Below, piece by piece: positions 1 through 5,649 of a stretch of 15,123 nucleotides of DNA (positions are counted from its first letter, which is position 1; every line of letters starts with the position of its first letter). The stretch is from Insolitispirillum peregrinum (GTDB taxonomy: Bacteria > Pseudomonadota > Alphaproteobacteria > Rhodospirillales > Rhodospirillaceae), in NCBI RefSeq assembly GCF_042665255.1, contig NZ_JBHTCD010000058.1; one strand, given 5' to 3'. Under the pieces are notes generated by a model, which searched no databases, was not told where the DNA came from, and was given only the letters and a program-made list of their open reading frames with translations. The translations under genes and the position numbers were made by a program.

Positions 1-128
1 ATCGCGACGACACCATCTCCGGGGCATGCCCCGGAGATGGTGTCGTCCATCCTCTTGGCGGCATGATCACCAAACGGGATTAGCTTATTCGAGCCGCCAA
101 TCTGTCCAAAGGGACGGGGCCACCTCAA
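1..128 (-). CDS. Partial ORF running off the left edge, unknown function
   Basis: After the Ntn-like gene stops at 125-127, one minus-strand frame stays open to the window edge (about 42 codons). The first possible start is a TTG at 126-128 that overlaps the upstream stop as TTGA, with GGGGA just upstream. An in-frame ATG lies at 48-50 with AAGAGG directly abutting it, which is poor spacing. The visible residues are glycine-rich and no family is recognised. The downstream half is encoded by the perfect palindrome at 6-47. It may be the next gene of the leftward operon, or the frame may be open by chance. The 3' end is not in the window. Confidence 0.3.
   Translation of the reverse strand, partial: MRWPRPFGQIGGSNKLIPFGDHAAKRMDDTISGACPGDGVVA
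6..47. repeat. Perfect 42-bp palindrome at the window edge
   Basis: Positions 6-24 are the exact reverse complement of 29-47, with CATG (25-28) at the centre, so the palindrome is perfect and has no spacer. Flanking bases 5 and 48 do not pair. No T-tract follows on either strand, so it is not a classic rho-independent terminator. In one minus-strand frame it can be read through as coding sequence. It could be a cruciform-forming site, a regulatory dyad, an RNA 3' hairpin, or a fold-back artefact, because it lies within 6 bases of the window end. Confidence 0.9.
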
Positions 129-598
129 CGTTCCCCGTTGGCGGCGGGAACACTCATAGCCGCCAAGGCGGGATAATCGGGCTCATCCAGCGCAAGGACG
201 GCAGGCCCTCGAAGATGCACACCGGGGATCAAGTGTTGCGGCTCGAAATTGGAAGCGCCATCAAAATAGAAGCCCATCGGGGCATTGGTGACGCAGCTCC
301 AGCCAACGTGCGCCACCCCATGCCCCTCGAGGGAACACTCGATGCGCCTGGACAGGCGACGCAAGGCATCTGCGGTAGCGTCTGCATCCTCCAGCGTCAA
401 GTGCTGCGTCTCCTTTACCTCAGCGGCCCACGCTTCGGTAAACTTCAAGCTGCCGCGCCGACCGACAGCAAAGCCCCTGTCGGTCAGGATGATCAACTTC
501 CCGGTATAACCAAGCAACCCGCCGTCAGGGCGGGTTGCTCTGGAATCCTGCGCAATGACGGCACAGGTAGGCGCTACGGTGGCATTAAGGATCGTCAT
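125..598 (-). CDS. Proteasome/HslV-like Ntn-hydrolase homologue in a phage operon
   Basis: The protein has 157 residues. After Met removal Thr2 would be the N-terminal residue. Counting it as Thr1, Asp falls at 17 (in AVIAQDSRAT) and Lys at 33 (in YTGKLIILTDRGFAVG), followed by Gly-Ser at 48-49. This reproduces the Thr1/Asp17/Lys33 catalytic layout of proteasome beta and HslV subunits, including the hydrophobic-Asp-SRAT strand. The family is self-compartmentalising peptidases. Whether this copy cuts peptides, self-processes, or is structural is not known. It is shorter than proteasome beta subunits and closer to HslV in length. ATG at 596-598 overlaps the upstream TGA by four bases (ATGA), implying translational coupling to the tail-tip-like gene. 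The fold assignment comes from the motif pattern only. Confidence 0.6.
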   Translation of the reverse strand: MTILNATVAPTCAVIAQDSRATRPDGGLLGYTGKLIILTDRGFAVGRRGSLKFTEAWAAEVKETQHLTLEDADATADALRRLSRRIECSLEGHGVAHVGWSCVTNAPMGFYFDGASNFEPQHLIPGVHLRGPAVLALDEPDYPALAAMSVPAANGER

Positions 599-1095
599 AC
601 AGACAGCCCCACAGGGAAAGAAGCCGTAACCGTCGCGCCACCTGCGGCAGAAATACCGCCCGACATGACGCCCGTCAGGGCGCTTCCAAAGGGGGTTGCG
701 TAGCCAGCGGCACCGGTCAATGTTGGCCCGGCAGCCATTGCACCGGGAATTTCAGCGGCGAGCATCGGGCCGTAGTAATTGGCAATCACCGACACTGCGA
801 TCATCGCAACAAGGCGCATGACGTTTTTTCCGCCACCACCGCCACCCTCAGGGATCGGAACAACGGTGATCCAGTCGTTAGGCGCAGGTGTGGTGCTGGC
901 CCAATGTTTGGCCTCCACCGGCTCCGCATTGAGGCAGACGCCCCAATGCAGGCCATGAGGAAGCCCACCGAGGTAATCGGCAAGGCTCCGGCCACACGTC
1001 CATTCCAGTTCCATGATGAGGCGGTCGCTGGTGTCCAGCGGGTTGTAGACGATGGTGCAGTTGACGATGGGCGCCGGAGTGGCGTCAAGCGGCAT
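595..1095 (-). CDS. Stand-alone protein resembling the N-terminal domain of phage tail-tip protein J
   Basis: The protein has 166 residues from ATG 1093-1095, which has GGAGG six bases upstream; a GTG at 1108-1110 would add five residues but has no better signal. Residues about 9-85 show the pattern of J/TipJ N-termini: a 'NPLDTSDR' segment, a short ubiquitin-like region, 'SLNG'-type text (here CLNAEPVEAKHW), 'PAPNDWITVVPIPEGG', then a Gly run and Lys-Asn. A hydrophobic helix follows (VMRLVAMIAVSVIANYY), then an Ala/Gly-rich tail. Tail-tip J proteins usually exceed 1000 residues, whereas this one stops after the hydrophobic tail, so it is either a split N-terminal module or a podophage-type membrane-active virion protein. 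It overlaps the upstream gene by 11 bases and the downstream gene by four. Confidence 0.6.
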   Translation of the reverse strand: MPLDATPAPIVNCTIVYNPLDTSDRLIMELEWTCGRSLADYLGGLPHGLHWGVCLNAEPVEAKHWASTTPAPNDWITVVPIPEGGGGGGKNVMRLVAMIAVSVIANYYGPMLAAEIPGAMAAGPTLTGAAGYATPFGSALTGVMSGGISAAGGATVTASFPVGLSV

Positions 1096-1504
1096 GGGCG
1101 GCCTCCGCACGATCAGCGGCGAAGGTCAGGTCGCCAGCAAGGCGACGGGCGGCGACAGGGTCCAGCTTGAGCACACGGCCATCAAGAACCACCTGAACGC
1201 GGTCGCCACCGCCCAGCAGCACCACAGGAGGGCGGTCAGCAGCGGTAGACGCAGTGATCGGGGCGGGGCTAACGGGCTTGGCGGTGCCGCCAAGGTCCGC
1301 GATTACCCGCTGAACTTCCGGGAAACGGTAATAAGGCTTCTTGCCCCCCGGCTTGCGGATTGGGTGCGGAGGCCGCACGGGGTCATCGTAATGGCGGATA
1401 GTGCGGCGGGTGTCGGTGAGCCACAGGAAGGCGTCGAGGCCGCGAAGGTGCGGCTGGATCAGGGCAGCGGCCTGTCCGGTGGTCAGCAGCTTATCGGCAG
1501 TCAT
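1085..1504 (-). CDS. Putative winged-helix/MerR-like DNA-binding protein
   Basis: The protein has 139 residues from ATG 1502-1504, which has a strong GGAGG seven bases upstream; an in-frame TTG at 1508-1510 is less likely. Residues about 5-70 look like an excisionase/MerR-type winged helix: 'LLTTGQAAALI' for the recognition-helix region, an Arg-rich 'DTRRTIRHYDD' segment, then 'KKPYYRFPEVQRVIADL'. The C-terminal half is Ala/Pro-rich, then basic-acidic and ends 'AEAAHAA'. Such proteins bind DNA as regulators, excisionases or small-terminase-like factors, and nothing here decides between these. It lies inside the leftward operon, 55 bases after the acidic hypothetical. Confidence 0.45.
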   Translation of the reverse strand: MTADKLLTTGQAAALIQPHLRGLDAFLWLTDTRRTIRHYDDPVRPPHPIRKPGGKKPYYRFPEVQRVIADLGGTAKPVSPAPITASTAADRPPVVLLGGGDRVQVVLDGRVLKLDPVAARRLAGDLTFAADRAEAAHAA

Positions 1505-1559
1505 ACTCAATCCTCCAAGCTCTTTGGGTACACTACTGGCCTGAACAACTCGGGCAGGA

Positions 1560-1862
1560 TCAGGCGGCCCGCCGCGCCTGCCTCAGCAGGTCTTCGGCGT
1601 CCAGGGCGTCGAGGATGTCAAGAACGTCGCACCCGTCGTCTGCCTCAGCGGCGGCGCTGCCGTTGAGGTCCAGCAGGTCAGGCGCGGCGATGCCGATGAC
1701 GGCGATCTCGGGCATCTCAACCAACACAGCGTGAGCCCCCTCACGGGTGCCGAAGGTGAGGCGCACGCCGGGCAGGTCGATGACGTGCTCCTCGGTGGCG
1801 TCGATGGCCTCGCGTTCGGTGGTGGCCTGTGTGGGCGAAAGGGTCTGGAGCGTCCAAGTCAT
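1560..1862 (-). CDS. Small acidic hypothetical protein
   Basis: The protein has 100 residues from ATG 1860-1862, which overlaps the upstream TGA as ATGA; GAGGA lies seven bases upstream. The middle (about 30-60) reads as alternating hydrophobic beta-strand text ('VRLTF', 'AVLVEMPEIAVIGI'). The C-terminal third is very acidic with Asp-Leu and Asp-Ala repeats and ends in a basic 'RQARRAA'. No family is recognised. In many tailed phages, genes for small tail-assembly chaperone-like or capsid-associated proteins look similar, but no such role can be assigned. Its reality is supported by the overlap, the ribosome-binding site and the shared operon. Confidence 0.55.
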   Translation of the reverse strand: MTWTLQTLSPTQATTEREAIDATEEHVIDLPGVRLTFGTREGAHAVLVEMPEIAVIGIAAPDLLDLNGSAAAEADDGCDVLDILDALDAEDLLRQARRAA

Positions 1863-2029
1863 GGGCGGTTCCTCTTGCCCTTGGTCGCTTCCGCCTTGGC
1901 GAGGCGGTAGGCATGAAACAGCAGCTCGCGCCCATTGAGGCCCAAGCGAGCGGCAAGCACTTTGAATTCCGTGCGGAAGATGCGCGGAACTTTAAAGTTC
2001 AAATCTACGGAATCAGTATTTGCAGTCAT
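1859..2029 (-). CDS. Small ribbon-helix-helix-like (CopG/ParG-type) DNA-binding protein
   Basis: The protein has 56 residues from ATG 2027-2029, with an AAGGGA element ten bases upstream. The frame stays open 40 codons further upstream, but that stretch covers the promoter and is probably untranslated. The text 'VDLNFKVPRIFRTEFKVLAARLGLNGRELLFHAYRLAKA' has the RHH layout: a short beta strand with alternating polar residues, helix A, then helix B, and a basic tail. RHH dimers bind short repeats and often repress their own promoter. It is the first gene of the leftward operon, and a perfect dyad sits between the -35 and -10 of its promoter, which fits autoregulation. A plasmid-type antitoxin identity is possible, but no toxin partner is seen. 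Confidence 0.6.
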   Translation of the reverse strand: MTANTDSVDLNFKVPRIFRTEFKVLAARLGLNGRELLFHAYRLAKAEATKGKRNRP

Positions 2030-2094
2030 CCGGAACGTATCCCTTTTGTTGCATAGGGTGATAAGAGAATTCATTCCCCCGTTCCGTGACCAAT

Positions 2095-2123
2095 ATTTTA
2101 TAGCGAAATCGCTAATGTTGCAA
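2095..2123 (-). promoter_or_regulatory. Promoter of the leftward operon with an embedded operator dyad
   Basis: Read on the minus strand, TTGCAA (2123-2118) and TAAAAT (2100-2095) are separated by 17 bases; TATAAA (2102-2097) is an alternative -10. The spacer contains the dyad TAGCGA-TT-TCGCTA (2101-2114), whose arms pair perfectly. An operator here would block RNA polymerase directly. The RHH-like protein encoded just downstream is the obvious candidate ligand. This is inferred from sequence only. Confidence 0.55.
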
Positions 2124-2156
2124 TGGAAAAGCGCACATACTATGGACACCCATCAG

Positions 2157-2189
2157 GGGAAGGCGAATTTTCTAGGACTTCGCCTTCCC
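2157..2189. repeat. Hairpin downstream of the serine recombinase gene
   Basis: GGGAAGGCGAA (2157-2167) pairs perfectly with TTCGCCTTCCC (2179-2189) across an 11-base loop. It lies 48 bases beyond the recombinase stop and upstream of the operon promoter. There is no T-tract on either strand, so a factor-dependent terminator, an mRNA-stabilising hairpin, or a recombination or regulatory site are all possible. Confidence 0.5.
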
Positions 2190-2236
2190 ACAGGGAAGCC
2201 TGCCCGGAAAGGGTGGACCGAGACCCGGCGCCCCCC

Positions 2237-2788
2237 TTATGGGGTAGAGCTATTCAGCACCCGGTATACAGACGCCCTGCCTATGCCAAGCTCCTTGGCA
2301 ATAGCGGTTGCCCCCATGCCTCCGTCCCGGAGCCGTTGCACCTTGGCAACGTCGATCTCAGGCTTGCGCCCTTTGTAAATGCCTTCAGCCTTGGCGCGGG
2401 CGATTCCCTCAAGCTGGCGTTCGCGTCGAAGGTTGGTTTCAAACTCTGCAAACACCCCAAGCATATCGAGAAATGCTTTTCCGGCAGCGGTGTCTGTGTT
2501 CACGGGCTGCTCTGTGCAAGCAAGGGAGGCTTGCTTCTCTCGTATGGTGCGAACGATGGTTTGCAGGTCGGCAATGGAGCGGGCCAAGCGGTCTATGCGG
2601 GTCACAACCAGCACATCACCGGGGCGTAGGAAGTCTAGGATCGTTTGCAGTTCACTGCGCCCTTCGGTGCTGGTGCCAGAGGCTTTTTCTTCGCGGATAA
2701 TGTCGCAGCCAGCAGCGCGAAGGGCTGAAATCTGGATGGCGGTGTCTTGGTCTGTTGTGCTGACGCGGGCATACCCGATCTTGCTCAT
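2237..2788 (-). CDS. Serine recombinase (resolvase/DNA invertase family)
   Basis: The protein has 183 residues from ATG 2786-2788, with GGAGA seven bases upstream; eight in-frame codons further upstream are not needed. It is the normal length for the Tn3 resolvase/Hin-Pin invertase group. Catalytic landmarks are visible: Tyr6, Arg8 and nucleophile Ser10 in 'GYARVSTTDQD', Arg44 in 'TEGRSELQ', and Asp66-Arg67-x2-Arg70 in 'TRIDRLARS'. The E-helix text 'FAEFETNLRRERQLEGI' and a C-terminal helix-turn-helix ('ATAIAKELGIGRASVYRVL') complete the fold. It makes staggered breaks via a 5'-phosphoserine link and performs resolution or inversion. Its substrate site is unknown, and no transposase or invertible segment is seen next to it. 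Resolution of a plasmid, phage or transposon multimer is the best guess. Confidence 0.93.
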   Translation of the reverse strand: MSKIGYARVSTTDQDTAIQISALRAAGCDIIREEKASGTSTEGRSELQTILDFLRPGDVLVVTRIDRLARSIADLQTIVRTIREKQASLACTEQPVNTDTAAGKAFLDMLGVFAEFETNLRRERQLEGIARAKAEGIYKGRKPEIDVAKVQRLRDGGMGATAIAKELGIGRASVYRVLNSSTP

Positions 2789-2812
2789 GGTCCTGTCTCC
2801 GTCCCTCGGCAT

Positions 2813-2833
2813 TGTCTCGTTTGCCTCTAGACA
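2813..2833. promoter_or_regulatory. Candidate recombination half-site pair upstream of the serine recombinase
   Basis: TGTCT (2813-2817) and AGACA (2829-2833) form an inverted pair 25 bases upstream of the recombinase start. Tn3-family res sites are bounded by TGTC...GACA, often just upstream of the resolvase gene. The spacing here (21 bp outer ends) is shorter than the usual 28-bp subsite I, so this is tentative. Further TGTCTC copies occur at about 2794 and in the terminator loop near 2888. Confidence 0.22.
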
Positions 2834-2870
2834 TACTCCATGAAGCGTCTCAGAAAGTCAAATGTAACCC

Positions 2871-2906
2871 AAAAAAGACGCCTCGAATGTCTCATCGAGG
2901 CGTCTT
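2871..2906 (-). terminator. Strong rho-independent terminator, minus strand
   Basis: A 12-bp perfect stem (2875-2886 with 2895-2906) and an 8-base loop are followed, on the minus strand, by six T residues (2876-2871, overlapping the end of the stem by two). The orientation stops transcripts coming from the right before they enter the serine recombinase gene. No minus-strand gene ends immediately to the right; the nearest is the integrase, whose stop is at 3717. Confidence 0.8.
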
Positions 2907-3025
2907 GCAAGGGTATACCAAAATGATGCCATTCAGGCAGAAGCGGAATAGGTCATATGCCAACAATTGCATATTAAGCATGAGTATGCTTTTACTCTCA
3001 TCAAATTCCTGCTTTGGAGCCCCCC

Positions 3026-3589
3026 ATGTTTGATGACTTAATAGATATCGCCTTTCTCAGCTTTCGCGTAGGCCTTATAGGCTATGAGGAATACACTGAA
3101 CGATACAACATGGCCGTTTGGTTGACCGATGAAAGCGGCACAGTAAGCGACCCTCGCATTGATGCATATGGAGGGGAATACACCTCAAAACCACCACATG
3201 AAGAAGCGCCGGATATGGAAGTCACAGACTGCTCAAGGAGCGAGCGGGCCAGCAATGGGGCGCCCTTCAATCCACCGGACTTGATGTATTTTCGGTTCAA
3301 TGCGTGGCACTTCACGGGCTCGGACCCCGATCCCTATCCATCAGTCCCACATGGGCACTATGAAAGTGAAAACAATCCATATCCGAAATTAAATCCATAC
3401 ACTGGACGTGTATTTTCAAATAAACATCAATATAATATTGATATGAAGCTAGGAAAGAAAGAAATGAAAAAACTGTGGAACGACAAAAATTTTCGCTCTT
3501 TTTGCCTCCGACAGGTAATTTACTATGAAACTTCATTTCCACATTATAAATTCCCAGTCCGACATCCGCACCGTTTTCCAGTTTGGTGA
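3026..3589 (+). CDS. A+T-rich orphan protein with a Pro-His-Gly-His motif
   Basis: The protein has 187 residues from ATG 3026-3028, with GGAG six bases upstream; a TTG at 3014 is a weaker start. The N-terminal 70 residues are acidic and low in recognisable motifs. The C-terminal half is distinctive: 'MYFRFNAWHFTGSDPDPYP' then 'SVPHGHYESENNPYPKLNPYTGRVF', a Lys-rich 'MKLGKKEMKKLW' segment, and a His/Phe-rich end. The clustered His/Asp residues could bind metal or form a nuclease-like site, but no family is named with confidence. The base composition is clearly more A+T-rich than its neighbours, which suggests separate acquisition. It is transcribed alone, between two leftward recombinase genes, the typical position of a cargo (defence or toxin) gene. 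Small overlapping hairpins near 2976-3000 lie in its leader, and no convincing promoter hexamers are seen. Confidence 0.65.
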   Translation: MFDDLIDIAFLSFRVGLIGYEEYTERYNMAVWLTDESGTVSDPRIDAYGGEYTSKPPHEEAPDMEVTDCSRSERASNGAPFNPPDLMYFRFNAWHFTGSDPDPYPSVPHGHYESENNPYPKLNPYTGRVFSNKHQYNIDMKLGKKEMKKLWNDKNFRSFCLRQVIYYETSFPHYKFPVRHPHRFPVW

Positions 3590-3716
3590 GATGCATCCAC
3601 TTCTCAGACTTGCTGAACGAGAGTTGAACCACCGGAGCAAGGTATCGGCGCCCCCCGACGGCAGGAAGCCAATCGGGGAGTAGTCGTGCCATGCCCGAAA
3701 TCTCGAACACAGGCTG

Positions 3717-5486
3717 CTAATCCTGCGCGGGGTAAAGGTGTGACAGGTCCAACCCGGGATACATGATCTTCGCCACCGCTTCAGCCCGGGTCTCAACGCT
3801 GTATCCGGTGCCCCGATACTGCGCCGATGAGTGATCATCGGTCCTACCGCCCAATTGCCAGCGTAGGGCATAGTCAGGGATGGTCTCCAACATGGCTTGC
3901 TCGAAGTTATGCCGGAAGCTGTGGAAGACAAGCCGCCTTGACTTGATGCCCAGCGCGTCAAGGAAGCGGCTGAACCATTTGCCGAAGGCGTCATAGCTCC
4001 GTTGTGGGTCTACGTCGAACAGGCGCTTTTCCCCGGCATTCCGGCGCTGCTCCACGTAAGCGAGGAAGCCTAATTTGTGAAGCTCGGGGTGAATAGGAAC
4101 ATCGCGGGTTGAGAACTCATTTTTGAGGCTCTTGCCGACTTCCTCTTCCTCATCGGAGTCTAGGTTTTCATTGATGCTGAAACACCAGACGCCTTTCCGC
4201 TGCACAATGTCTGAAACGAGTAGCTGGCACACCTCACCCCGACGGCACCCGCTGAATAACGCTATTAGCGGTGCCCAATAGCGATGATTGCGAATCAGCA
4301 CATCGCCGGGGACGTTCCATCGCCTCTCGCTCGCGGCACCGACGAAGACGGGTGCGCGAAACATCATGTTTAGCTGCTCTGCGGAGAACGGATCACGCTT
4401 TGGCTTTTTACTTTTCACTACCTTCATCGCTATGTCATTGGCCGGGTCGGTAGGGAACCGTTCTGGCTCTCGCTCGGATAGCCAAGCCCAGAACTCGCGA
4501 ACTGGCCCCCAACGTTTGGTTTTCAACGCGGGCAAGTCCAATTTGGGCAGGTCGGATGTTATGCCGTAAATGCAGGCTTCCTTGATGTTCATTCCCTTGC
4601 ATCGGACTTTCCAATGAGCGGGGAGGTTCATGAGGTCATCGCGATAGGTGATGATGTCTTTTCTGGTGAAGGATGTGACCGGACGATCATTGCCAAAATA
4701 AGCCATGAACCACCCAAGGGCCGTATTCATCTCCCCAAGCGTTTTGGGGTTCACGCCACCACGCTTTTTCATAGCCAGAAAATCCTCTACCAGCTCCGGC
4801 AAGGCCGGAAGCTCAGGTAGCTGGGGGGCCGATGCCGTAGAGCCGGAAGGCGCAACGAATGCGTGCTGCCCCGTTTGGGGCGTCCGCGCGGTCAGCAGAG
4901 GATCAGAGGGCGCTCCACCCCAATTCCCTTGGTGTCGTTCGATGTGCCGCCTTGTGGCCTCCAGCCGGGCACGCAAAAGCCCCTGACATAGCTCACGATA
5001 AGCAGCGGTGGAGCGGTCCACGCACAAAGGGCGCTCGTTCTCTGTGCCAAGAAACGCCACCCCCTCCGGGTCAATGGCTTCATCAGCGAAGTCTTGAATA
5101 AGGGCAAACTCTCCCCGGGCAAGGTGGTCCGCCAGCGTCGCCTCAAGGTGTTGCAACATATCGAGGCGCATGGCGCTCAGGCCCAAAGGCTGGGGCGCTG
5201 GGCATCGGCGCTCGACTTCATCTATCAAAAGTTCACGATCATAGAAGTTGCGCACCAATTCGGCGATGCGCTCTTTCGTCAAGGTCATATCCCGCGCCAC
5301 CATCTCGAACAGACAACGCGCACGCGCTATCAATATCGGGGCCTGTGTGCGAGCCGATGCTGGATCACTGGTGCGCAGCGAACGCCATAACTCACGACGC
5401 TCAAAGCGGTCAATAAGGCTGTGAGGGATGGTGAGGCGAACATAATAGATTGCGCCCCTGCGGATGATGTTGGAAGCCAGTGCCAT
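3717..5486 (-). CDS. Tyrosine recombinase / site-specific integrase
   Basis: The protein has 589 residues from ATG 5484-5486. The frame is open a further 102 codons upstream, but that part crosses several inverted repeats, and 'MALASNIIRRGAIYYVRLTIP' is the usual N-terminus of this family. Domains are an N-terminal beta region (about 1-60), a long helical region, a core-binding SAM-like domain (about 225-335), and the catalytic domain (about 365-575). Catalytic text is visible: Arg415 in 'SGCRRGEV', His522/Arg525 in 'HSFRH', and a Tyr near 557 in 'SSAQYRGTGYS', with the family-typical ending 'YPGLDLSHLY'. It is longer than lambda Int and of the size seen in genomic-island integrases. It would integrate or excise the element through a 3'-phosphotyrosine intermediate. 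The partner attachment sites are not established. Confidence 0.93.
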   Translation of the reverse strand: MALASNIIRRGAIYYVRLTIPHSLIDRFERRELWRSLRTSDPASARTQAPILIARARCLFEMVARDMTLTKERIAELVRNFYDRELLIDEVERRCPAPQPLGLSAMRLDMLQHLEATLADHLARGEFALIQDFADEAIDPEGVAFLGTENERPLCVDRSTAAYRELCQGLLRARLEATRRHIERHQGNWGGAPSDPLLTARTPQTGQHAFVAPSGSTASAPQLPELPALPELVEDFLAMKKRGGVNPKTLGEMNTALGWFMAYFGNDRPVTSFTRKDIITYRDDLMNLPAHWKVRCKGMNIKEACIYGITSDLPKLDLPALKTKRWGPVREFWAWLSEREPERFPTDPANDIAMKVVKSKKPKRDPFSAEQLNMMFRAPVFVGAASERRWNVPGDVLIRNHRYWAPLIALFSGCRRGEVCQLLVSDIVQRKGVWCFSINENLDSDEEEEVGKSLKNEFSTRDVPIHPELHKLGFLAYVEQRRNAGEKRLFDVDPQRSYDAFGKWFSRFLDALGIKSRRLVFHSFRHNFEQAMLETIPDYALRWQLGGRTDDHSSAQYRGTGYSVETRAEAVAKIMYPGLDLSHLYPAQD

Positions 5487-5487
5487 A

Positions 5488-5524
5488 CCCGTTCCGTAGC
5501 AGTAGACCGTAACAGCGGAACGGG
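5488..5524. promoter_or_regulatory. Inverted repeat covering the integrase ribosome-binding site
   Basis: CCCGTTCCG (5488-5496) pairs perfectly with CGGAACGGG (5516-5524). In the integrase mRNA the proximal arm ends two bases before the ATG and contains the only Shine-Dalgarno-like bases (GGAACGGG). A hairpin could therefore restrict translation, or the dyad could be a DNA operator. The overlapping GGGGT-ATA-ACCCC hairpin (5522-5534) would be an alternative structure. The 10-mer CCCGTTCCGT (5488-5497) recurs at 2078-2087. Confidence 0.55.
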
Positions 5525-5564
5525 GTATAACCCCTTGATCTGCATTAACTCGTTGAACTTCCTG

Positions 5565-5597
5565 AAATGGCGTCGTCTCCTGCAGGGGACGCCATTT
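5565..5597. other. Hairpin with tRNA-3'-end-like string, candidate attachment-site remnant
   Basis: AAATGGCGTC (5565-5574) pairs with GACGCCATTT (5588-5597), enclosing the palindrome CCTGCAGG (5579-5586). Read on the plus strand, CCTGCAGGGGACGCCATTTT resembles a tRNA T-arm 3' side, acceptor strand (as in a tRNA beginning GTCCCCT) and CCA end. Tyrosine integrases of islands often use tRNA 3' ends, and this lies about 80 bases upstream of the integrase start. No body of a tRNA is present beside it and no second copy was noticed in the window. The hairpin plus T-run could instead be a plus-strand terminator. Confidence 0.3.
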
Positions 5598-5649
5598 TCT
5601 CCCCAGTCCACCTGTCCTGACAGTTTGCGCGCCCCGCCTGCGGGCTTTA

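Noticed and set aside
6..47. Protelomerase (telomere-resolution) site
   Set aside because: The length fits, but no protelomerase gene or linear-plasmid partner is visible and the sequence does not resemble known sites. It is kept only as an unexplained palindrome.
26..703. Plus-strand ORF of 225 codons over the left end
   Set aside because: It is opposite two overlapping minus-strand genes with good starts and recognisable patterns. Its composition is that of a shadow frame.
3312..3710. Minus-strand ORF (132 codons) between the orphan gene and the integrase
   Set aside because: It mostly opposes the better supported plus-strand ORF, which has a ribosome-binding site and a coherent motif. 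A truncated gene remnant in 3590-3710 cannot be fully excluded, but no family was recognised.
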